A DNA stretch of 64,000 nucleotides from Panagrolaimus kolymaensis (Eukaryota; Nematoda; Chromadorea; Rhabditida; Panagrolaimidae): assembly GCA_028622995.1 (NCBI GenBank), contig JAJQJQ010000029.1:1860001-1924000 (forward strand), in the 5' to 3' direction. Position 1 is the stretch's first letter, and every line of letters starts with the position of its first letter. Below the pieces are notes generated by a model. It was not told where the DNA came from, made no database searches, and saw nothing but the letters and a program-made list of their open reading frames with translations. This document shows positions 1 to 10,000 of this stretch, one piece after another. The translations under genes were made by a program, and so were the position numbers.

Positions 1-1
1 T

Positions 2-154
2 GCTCAAAGACTTCAAAATTACAATTTAAATTTACTTTTAATGGGTTTATTAACGCAAAATCGGCCACCTTTAATTCTTTACGCTGGAATTTACCGAAAC
101 CTTGAAATTGCATTAAAACAACTTCGAGAAATTTATGCCACTGCTAATCTTTAA
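2..154 (+). CDS. 3' terminal exon of an unidentified gene
   Basis: An open frame enters from the left edge in frame 2 and ends at a TAA at 152-154, giving about 50 residues. The stretch is leucine-rich (LLLMGLLTQNRPP near the start), then amphipathic (YRNLEIALKQLREIY), and ends ATANL. The regular composition, low use of rare codons and stop followed by AT-rich 3' DNA make it look like a genuine C-terminus. I do not recognise the family. No splice acceptor is visible inside the window, so the exon boundary lies to the left. Confidence 0.55.
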   Translation, partial: AQRLQNYNLNLLLMGLLTQNRPPLILYAGIYRNLEIALKQLREIYATANL

Positions 155-1007
155 TTTATGCTTTATGTATAAAACCTAAAACATCATAAAATCAAAAAAT
201 TAAAAATCATCCATCCAACATCGCCGGAAATAAAAAAAAAGGTGAAAGTTCTGTGTTTGTTTGTAATAATAATGTTCTAATAATAATTTCTTTTTTAATA
301 TTTTTGGATCATAAATGCCACGAAATATGGTCAATAAAAATCAAATCAAAAAAAATAATGGCGAAAAGAAAATTATAAACACAAAAAATAAGGCAAAAAC
401 AAACTATCAAGAAATAATAATAACAAAAAAGATTTGTAAGGATTGAAGTTTGAAATAATCCATGACTTAGATATTTGTTTAACAAAAAACATGGCAAAAG
501 TTTCTAATCAAGGAGCGTTCGTTAGAAGAATCAATTAAAAGATTTGTTTATTGAAACATTTTCGATATTAAATAAATTATTTAATTTAAGTGAATGGAAC
601 TTAAAATTCTCGACAAATGAACTCACATGTTTTGATTAATGAAAAAACCCATTAACTATTTCCACCAAAGCTTAAAAATACACTTATTAGCCTCGATTGT
701 AATACTGTAATGTGCAGCAAACACATCGAACTTTAGTTGCATCACCAAAAACAATCTTTCTTTATTAATTTTTAAAGGATCCAAAAAAATTTAAAGAAAA
801 ACACTGCATCTTGATAAACTATTTACAAAATTTTGCATGTTTCAAATCGAAGATGATGTTTTGAAGTGTCTATGTAAATTTAAAATAGTTTCCATCAAAA
901 TTCGATATAAGCAATTTTTGAAATCCTAAAAACCCTTTCATTCTTCATTTTTTTTCTCAACAATCAGTCGTCGCTTTGCAAACAATCGTCGTCAGAAAAA
1001 AAGAAAG
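155..1007. other. intergenic region and 5' flank of the next gene
   Basis: About 850 bp of AT-rich DNA without a convincing coding frame. The last 40 bases before the ATG at 1008 (repeated GTCGTCG motifs, then a purine-rich run) look like a short 5' UTR. The rest shows only simple A/T runs. Confidence 0.5.
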
Positions 1008-4000
1008 ATGCTCGTTTCTTCTTCGTCGTTCCTGTTTTTTGTTTTCTTCGTCGTTGCTGCTGCTGCTGCTTTGGATTCTGGTGGTGGTCGTCGTCGTCAT
1101 ATTCTGGCTTCAAATGCTGGGTCTACTTTGAATAATATCAACAATGAACTTTTATCTGATGATTCACCTATCTTTGAAGAAACAAACGATGGTAAAGTGA
1201 AAATGATGTCTTCTGGAACTGCTCAACTCATACTTGCAAATGGTCAATTGGATGTTGAAGTTGATTTGAAAAGTTGTATTGGAAAGTAAGTTTGTGTATT
1301 TCCGTATTATAAGTAATGAATTAAATAACTTTCTAGTGTTCTGTTTTGTTACAATTCATCACCTTCGAAATCAATGCCTGATGCATTGGAACTTTGCTCA
1401 TCTCGACCAAACTTTTGTGGATTTCGAATTGAAGCTAGCAAAACTGACGTCACTCTTACAGCTGCTCATGTTCCTAAAACAAAGTTCCATCAAATATGTT
1501 CATCATCTTATATTCGAATGCATGAACCAACAACATCATATTGTGGTTATCCTGATGCTAGTTGTGATCCTGTTTTTGATAAAGAAAATAGAATTACAAT
1601 TGAAGTTCGTCAAGTGTCAGAAGATTGTCCAGTTACTATCCTCAATGCTAAAGTGTACGTACCACCTCCACCGACAACAACTTCAACGTCAACTTCCAAA
1701 GCTGTTACAACATCACCACTAGCTTCAAAAACAGAAGAATCGGAAATATGGTGGCTTTGGATTGTGATTCCTATCGTGGTCATTCTGCTTATTGTTGGTA
1801 TCGTCATGTAAGTTTATTTTGGTTTTCATTCCTTATTAAACAATCGTTTTTCAGCTTCGTCATATGCTATAGGAAAAGATCGCTCAAGAAGAAGAAGCAA
1901 GAGGAACTTAAGAAATTGCCTTTGACTGGTATAACTATTGAAAATGGTAAACAACAACAAGAAGAACATGCAAAAGTTCAACCAGAACTGAAAGAAGCTC
2001 CAAAAGAAATGGAAGCAAAGAAGCTCGATGTTCCTAAAGCAACGACTTCAATCAAAAAAGAAGCTCCTCCTCGTCCTCCTCCGTCAACTATTGAACAGCC
2101 GAAGCAGCCTGAACCAATGCCAAAGAAGGAACCAACTGTTGCGACTGAAGCTACGGATGAACCTCCTCCTCCACAACTTCCTCCTGTCATTCCTGAAACT
2201 GAATCAAAAGAACCTATCATCGTCGTCGAAGACCAACATGAAGTTCCAAAGAAAAAGAAGAAGCAGTGTCGAGCATTGGCAATTGCAATGGGAACATCAA
2301 ATTCTGGAAGTTTTGGTTCAAAGTTTCGTGGTCGTTTCAAGGATAGCGTGGAATCGCAACGTTCAATCAACAAGAAGATATCCTTTGAATGTCATTACAA
2401 CTCAATGAGAAGAAATGGTCTCCTTGGTCAAAATGCAAAAGAAATCGTCGAAAAAATGGCAATGTAAGATTTTAGTTGCTTGAGCTTGAAATAATCATTT
2501 ATTTCAATTTTAGGTACTACAAACCTGATCCAAAGAAGAAGAATATCAGCGTGGAAGTTTCGCTACTGTCTTCCTTTTTAATTTGGAGTGTCGTGTTTGT
2601 CTGTATGTATGTATGTCGGTTCTGCTTTTTTTTTTGTTTTGTCCCTATAGCCTAGATCAGTTTTTTACGCTGATTCCGAATATGTTAGTCTCACGCTTCG
2701 GAGAGTCAAATATGTCCATGTTTTGACCAATTTAAATTTGCATTTTTGGAAAATTTTCTTGACACGAAAGTTTCCCTTTGCGTTTTTTTGAAAGAGAAAT
2801 GCTTGCATTTTTTGTAAGCATTTTTTTGGAAGTCAAAAATTTGTTTTTCTCTAACTGTCTGCATCGAAATTACACATCATTGTTTGATTTCGTTTTATCT
2901 TTTGGTTAGGCTTGCTTGAACATTTTTTTGTATGTGATTTATTTATTCAAGCTATATTTCTGAATTATTCTTCAACTTTTTTCCTGATTGGTTGGTATTG
3001 TTTATTTTTTTATTTTTTCTGCATTTTCTGTTGTTGTACCTCAGAAATGCAGTCGATGAATAGCGATGAGGATGTAAACGGCCTTCGGGCTAACAATGAC
3101 GGCCTTCCGGCAAATAATCACGGCCTTCGGGCAAATAATCACGGCCTTCGGGCAAATAATCACGGCCTTCGGGCAAATAATCACGGCCTTCGGGCAAACA
3201 ATCACGGCCTTCGGGCAAACCACGACGGCCCTCGGGCAAACTTGCGTAACGATGCGTTTGAGAATGTTGAGCGAAGCGAAGAAGTTAATGAGGTTGAGTC
3301 AATGGAAGTTGACGATAACGTAAGCGAACCTATTCTTATGGGTGCTATGATTGATGCGAATGTTATCGAAGGCGAAGAGTTGATCCCCAATGAAGAAGTA
3401 CAGTTAGCGGCAGCAATATCTGAAGATTTTTCTACGTATTGTCGTAGAAAAAAGATTAGGAGCAGCGCAGCGAACCGAAGAAAGTGGACGCGTCAGCGTC
3501 AATCCGACGAAAAAAGATTAAGCGAGCTTGAACGATTGCGTCAACAACGTAGAGAAGCACGTCAACGTGAATCTGCAGGCCAACGTGCACTAAGGCTTGC
3601 TGATTTGCGTGAACGAAATAGATTGAGCCGTGATAACGAAGATAATGAGCAACGAGAAGCAAGGCTTGCTGATTTGCGTGAACGAAATAGATTGAGCCGT
3701 GATAACGAAGATAATGAGCAACGAGAAGCAAGGCTTGCTGATTTGCGTGAACGTAATAGATTGAGCCGTGATAACGAAGATGATGAGCAAAGAGTTGCAC
3801 GCTTAGCAGCAGATCGAGAGCAACATGTTGTTGTAAGAGAAGCCGAAAGCGATGAACAACATGAAGCACGATTAAATGCCCAACGTATTTTGCAAGCTTC
3901 ACAACGAGAAAACGAAAGCAATGTTGAAACAGCACAACGTAATGAAAGAAGGCGCACCGATTATGAAAGACAACGAGAAAATCCGGCAAATGTGTTTCGA

Positions 4001-7000
4001 GCAGCGTATAGCGATAACGTTGAGCAATTTACATTGGGCGACCGCGATACACCATGCACGTTTTGTAGTGGATTGCATTACTCATGTGAGAATCGAACAG
4101 CTCAAGGTACTTATGATAACTGTTGCAATTGCGGTCGCGTTAAAGTAAATTTCGAGCCCGATTTCCCCGAACAATTGAAAGCGATGCTTAAGCGTGAAGA
4201 AGGTACCGATTGGCGCCCTTTCCATGAGAAAATTAATAAGTATAACACGAGCGTTAGCTTTGCGTATATGAAGGGTGAAATGCGTCAGTTACCTGGCATT
4301 TTTCACTATCGAGTTCACGGTGAAGTTATGCATGTTTTACCGAGATATACCGAACCGCTTCCTGGACAACGGCCTGCTTTTGGGCAATTGTGGATCCTCG
4401 AAACTAACGATGCGATTGAGTACCGGTGTCTAGCTCCGTTTGCGACTGATTGTGAACGAAGAATTTTTGAGTTATTGCATACTTTGTTGGCTAACATAAA
4501 CGAATATGCACAGATTTATCGTATGCTTCACGATATTGAGGATGAAGAGCGAGAAGTAGCGGAAAGAGAAGGACGTGTACCAAAAGTATGCAGAATTCTC
4601 TTTAAAAAGACAACGAATAACACCAGCGATACGTATGCGTTACCGACAGTGTCTAATGAAGTAGCAGGTATTTATATTTGCGATGAGAATGGTGACATTC
4701 CTTGGAATGATATCCAAGTTCAACGAAAGTGTAATGACGGAGAGCCACCTATGGCTCAACGTATTTCTAAGTATTCGAAGCATTGTGAACCGCTTACGTT
4801 TGTATTGTTTAACCCTTACGGTAGAGGAGACTTTTGGCATTATGATAGGCCAAAGAATCCTTCTAATCCACAAGGCGGAAAACTTACTGCGCTCCAGTAT
4901 TTTTTGTATAAGTTAGCTTTGCGTGCCGAAAACGATGATGAGCCTTTTAATCCCATCCTTCATGGTGGTAAATTATTAAGCAAATATTTAGTTTGGTCAT
5001 TTACGATTGTCGATAATGAGCGTTTAAAGTTTTTGCGATTGAATCAAAAGAAGTTACGAGTTGATACGTATACGGGTCTTACAGACTATTTGCGAAATGT
5101 TGGAGAAGCTAACGATGCGTTACCTGGAAAAAAGTTCGTTTTGCCCTCATCGTATACGATGGGACCGCGAAGTCAAGCTGAGTTTTTGAATGATGCGAAT
5201 GCGATGTGTCAGAAGCATGGAAAACCGAGTTTATTTATTACGAAAACGTGCAACCCGGATGATCCCGATATTGTGAGACATTTATATGAGAACCAAAGAG
5301 CCTACGACAGACCAGACGTTGTTGATATCGTTTTTAATTACCACGTTAAGCAATTCGTCAAGGAAATGAAAAATGGTATTTTCGGAAAAGTTAAAGCGTT
5401 CCTTTACGTTGTTGAGTTTCAGAAACGAGGCTTACCACATATTCACAGTTTGTGGTGGTTCGAAGAAGAATGGAACGATATTACGAAAATTAACGATTTC
5501 ATTTCTGCTGAGCTACCCGATCGAGAAAGCGACCCCGTACTTTACGATTTAGTGGTGAAGCATATGCTTCATCGACCTTGCGGAGAATACGACCCGAATG
5601 CGATGTGTATGCAGGATGGTACATGTAAACGTCATTTTCCTAAAGCGTTTAGCGAAGAGACAACGTTTGATGAAAATTCGTATCCGACTTACCGAAGGAG
5701 AAACGACGGTAAACAAGCTACGGTCAATTTTAAAGGGCGACCTTTTATTCTTGATAATCGTTCCGTTGTTCCGTATAATGCGTATTTATTGAAGCGTTTC
5801 GGTTGCCACCAGGGTTTGGCGGAATTGAAAAAAATTCCGCTTCCGCGGAAGGCGGAATTATAAAATTCACTTCCGCAAAAGCGGAAGCGGAAGCGGAAGT
5901 AAAAAAAAGGCGGAATTCCGCAAAAGCGGAATGCGGAAGCGGAATTACCAAAAAAATTTTTTTGTTATTATACATACATTTTTTTTCCATTATAGTCCAC
6001 GGTAACGATTTTAATATTGTATGTGTCTGTATCAAATCCTTTGTATCCAAAGTGGATAAATTTTATTTTTTCTATATGACGATAATCAAAAGCTAAAAGA
6101 TTCTTTGAGACTGTTGCATGCTTTATTAATGCAAATTTTGACCTTGAAAAATGGGGACTTTAGAGTAAAAAAGTGCGATAAAGAGCTTCTTTACTTTAAT
6201 GTTGCCGGGAAAAAGATCAATTTTGATTAAAAAATTTCTTTAATATGGGTAGCATGCAGTGTTGTCGAATATCGAATAATCGAATCGAATATCGAACGAA
6301 TATTCGATTCGAAAACCGAATATTTCGAATATTCGAACCCGAAATTCGAAGGTTTCGAATTTCGAATATTCGATTCGATTCGATTATTCGAAAATTTTCG
6401 AATCGAATCGAATATTCGAATTCGATATTCGAAGGTTTTCGAATATTCGACAACACTGGTAGCATGCAAAGATAATGTATTAATGAACTAAGGATAAGTT
6501 TAGCCACAATATTTTTTCTTATAGCACCAAAAAGGTTTGTTTTTACATCTAAAAGCATGTCGCGCTTTCACAATCAAAATTATTTATATTTTTACGATAT
6601 TAAGAATTCCTAAATCTTTTAACCATCTATAGATATCATCATTATTTATACCAATTTTAACATAAATATCCCACTTTTGAAATTTTAAAGAATGCCAAAC
6701 GATTTATTTCAGCTATTTTTGATTGCAAAATTAGTTTCAAAAAGAACCAAAAAACATTTTGTAAGAAACTAACTTATTTCTAATGCGCAATAAAAAAATC
6801 AAAAATGAAAGAAAAGTAAAATATTCTCCATGTACGCAAAAATAAAGAAGAACATATTTTTAATTTAAGTTTGTCTTACCCTACTGATTTCATTCGTTAC
6901 AATGTACTGAAATAAAATTTGATTTCCCAGTGTAAAAGTGTTTACACTTTTATTATTTTTAAAGGCTTCTTTGGGCATTTGATCACAGAATTTTTTTATT

Positions 7001-10000
7001 ATCAAACTCCCGCAAAAAAATGTAAAAGTTTTTGTTAAATATTTTTTAAAATTTGTTTAATTCCGCTTTCGAATTCCGCAAAATTTTGCGGAATTCCGCG
7101 GAATTTGCGGAAGTCCAAAAACACGCGGAATTCCGCAAAAGCGGAATGCGGAAGCGGAATTCCGCCAAACCCTGGTTGCCACATCAACATTGAAGTGGTA
7201 TGCAGTTTGCGTACAGTTAATTATCTGTTCAAGTATTTGTTTAAAGGTCCCGACAGAATTAATATTGAGATCAGTAGCGGACAAGTAAATTATGACGAGA
7301 TTCAGTGTTTCCTTGATGCGAGATACTTATCCGCTCATGAAGCTTGCTGGAGACTTTACAAGTTCGATATGCATTTTTCGAGTGAAAGTATTGAAAGGCT
7401 TCAGGTTCATTTACCTGAGCAACAAACGATTGCGATGGCGGAAGATGCTACGGTTGCAGATATGATTCGTGATGCGATGAAAAAGTCGAAATTATTAGCT
7501 TTCTTTGATTTAAATCAAAATGCGCCAAATGGAGTTAATCGAAATCTTACGTATGTAGAGCTTTGCCACCATTTTACATGGGACGCAAAGAAACGCGAAT
7601 GGCATACACGTTTGAGAACTACGAAACCGAAATGTCCACGAATGTACGCCGTTAACCCGAAGAACACCGAATTGTTTTACCTCCGAAAGTTATTAACGAT
7701 CGTTAAAGGTCCAAGAAATTACGAAGATTTACGTAGAGATCCTTACGATCCTAATGCAATTCATGCAACGTTCCGCGAAGCGTGTGTAGCACGAGGATTG
7801 GTTGAATCCGATCAAATTTATTACGATGCGTTACACGAAGGAACGTTTTTCAATTTACCGAGAGAATTACGACGCTTATTCGCACGAATCGTTGCTCATT
7901 GTGATGTTGAAGCTCCGTTATGGTTATGGAATCAGTTTCGTCATCAGTTAATCTCTGATTTACTTCGAAGTCATCGCGGTGATCAAGATCTTGCGGAAAA
8001 TTTAGCTTGGCGTCAAGTTTTACGAATGATTATCAACAATGAGCGATCGCTTGAAGATTATCCAATTCTTCAAATGGTTGCTGAAATTGTTGGTATTGAC
8101 GACGAAAGCGTTGATATTACGGCACACCGTCTCCGAGGCGATCAAATGCGAGGAACTTTGAATCCCGAACAAGCGAATGCGTACGAAGCGATTATGCAAC
8201 GAGTCGTTAATCCCGATAATTCTGCGGCCTGTTTTTACATTGATGGCCCAGGAGGTTCAGGAAAAACGTATCTATTTAACTGTTTATTTTCGAATTTAGT
8301 TGCGTCCGATACCGATGTTGTTATTATGGCGTGGAGCGGTATTGCAGCAAGTTTATATGAAACGGGGCGAACAGCTCATAACGTATTTAAGCTTGATTTT
8401 CCGTTTGGCGAAGAGAGTCAATCCGGTGTAGTTTCTTCGGATTCACTTGGACAAGCATTACGTAAAGTTAAAGTTGTTGTTTGGGATGAAACTCCGATGG
8501 CACCACGAAGAGCTCTTGAAGTTGTTGATGAGAAATTACGCGAAATTATGAATAACGACGTTCCGTTTGGAGGAAAGATTATCGTTTGCGGTGGAGATTT
8601 TCGTCAGTTAGGACCCGTTGTGAAAAACGGTACGCGTAACGATGTTATCCGAAATAGCGTTAAGATGAGTCCGCTTTGGCCGCTTTTCTAGGCAAATAAA
8701 TACGATTTGATTAGTAACGAAAGAGCCGATAATAATGGAGATGATTTTGCGGAAACGATATTGAGAATTGGAAATGGAAGCGCAAACGATGTTCAAGGAA
8801 AGGTATCGTTACCCGAAGAGTGTATTACTGCGAATGATTTAGTTGAGCTTATTTTCGGTGATGTTATAAGGAATAATGATTTAAATGCTTTCGCGTCTAG
8901 AGCTATTCTTTCTACGGTTAATTCTGAAGTTGATACGTATAACGAAGGGATTATCGATTTACTTGATAGCGATACCGAAAGAATTTATCAAGCTGTCGAT
9001 CGAGTTGAAGATAACCTATTTGAGTATAGTCCAGAACATTTCGAAACGTTTAAGCCAAACGGTTTTCCCGCGTACAAGCTACGACTTCGAGTAAATGCGG
9101 TGATTATGCTTATGCGTAACTTAAGCATTCGAGAAGGTTTATGTAACGGAACGCGACTTATTGTTAAAAGACTTGAACGTAACATTATTGTTGCTGAAAA
9201 GTTGACTAACCGAAGCGATAATAGCGAAGATAACATCGTAATGATTCCAAGAATTACGCTTCTCGACGATTCAAGCGTTTTGAAAGTTTACCGTACACAG
9301 TTCCCGGTTCGAGTTGCGTTCGCATTAACGATTAATAAAGCCCAAGGACAAACGTTCGACTGCGTAGGAGTTGATCTTAGTAAAGGAATTTTCACGCACG
9401 GCCATTGTTATGTTGCCCTTTCACGCACACGTGCATGGGATCGGCTTCATATTAAATTGCCCGCCGACGATGTGAACAGCACGAGAAACATCGTTTACAA
9501 CGAACTTTTGAACGAGGATCCGCTTTCAGTTATGTTGCCTGATGCTCCAGATTATGCTGCGTTAAATCCGGATTGGAACGTTGAGATCGACGAAAATATG
9601 GAAGTTGATGAAGAGCAGCGGCCTATCGATGACGATAACGAAGTTTTACAAAATGTTACCGTTAACGATATCGTCGATTTAGAATATGAGATTAACGATG
9701 AGTGGGACGATAACGTTGAAATGAATGATATTGAAAGCGATTGTGATTAGACTGATGTAGCGTTTAGTAATGCGATGAGTTGCGTTTTGAGCATGTTTAC
9801 AAGTTCATATTAGTTACAAGTATGAAGTGTCATGCCAATTTATTGGATAAATGCGTGCCTTCTCGGAGGCAAGTATGAGGTGCAATATGCTTAAATCATC
9901 TCAGGTGAGCCCCATGCTCAACAGATCGCATTATTGACAGTTTAATACCTGGTATGATCATATGTAATAATTGCACCTACGTTATGTTACGTATATGATG

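Larger units (their letters stand above)
3047..9750 (+). pseudogene. Helitron Rep-helicase (RepHel), broken by a hAT insertion and a TAG
   Basis: The reading starts best at the ATG at 3047 (MQSMNSDEDV); an upstream in-frame stretch from 2912 looks like T-rich leader, and TTGTACCTCAG just before the ATG resembles a splice acceptor. Order: repetitive acidic N-terminus, a CxxC/Cys cluster near 4050-4140 (CTFCSGLHYSC), the Helitron_like_N domain, and the HUH motif GLPHIHSLWWF (about 5430-5462). After the hAT insertion come the tyrosine motif NYLFKYLFKG (7216-7245), the helicase Walker A GPGGSGKT (8245-8268), Walker B VVVWDETPM with GGDFRQLGP, and the C-terminal motifs TINKAQGQTFD and YVALSRTRAWD, then an acidic tail. 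The hAT insertion (5810-7174) separates HUH from the tyrosines. Without the hAT and one TSD copy the two frames are the same, about 1776 codons. A second lesion is an in-frame TAG at 8689-8691 between helicase motifs. No other stop is seen, so inactivation looks recent. Confidence 0.88.

Noticed and set aside
1748..1860. In-frame extension before exon 3 of the membrane-protein gene
   Set aside because: It reads through a clear GT..AG intron (1808-1854) that joins the transmembrane helix to the basic tail in phase.
3456..3989. Long minus-strand frame opposite the Helitron N-terminus
   Set aside because: It mirrors the 69-bp tandem repeats of the plus-strand coding region; the repetitive antisense protein has no independent support.
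5811..6096. Coding frames across the hAT ends (SASAEGG-type repeats)
   Set aside because: They are translations of GCGGAA arrays in a non-coding element and carry no domain.
8689..8706. TAG in the Helitron helicase as an intron or programmed recoding site
   Set aside because: No splice sites bracket it in frame and no recoding signal is visible; a point nonsense mutation is simpler.
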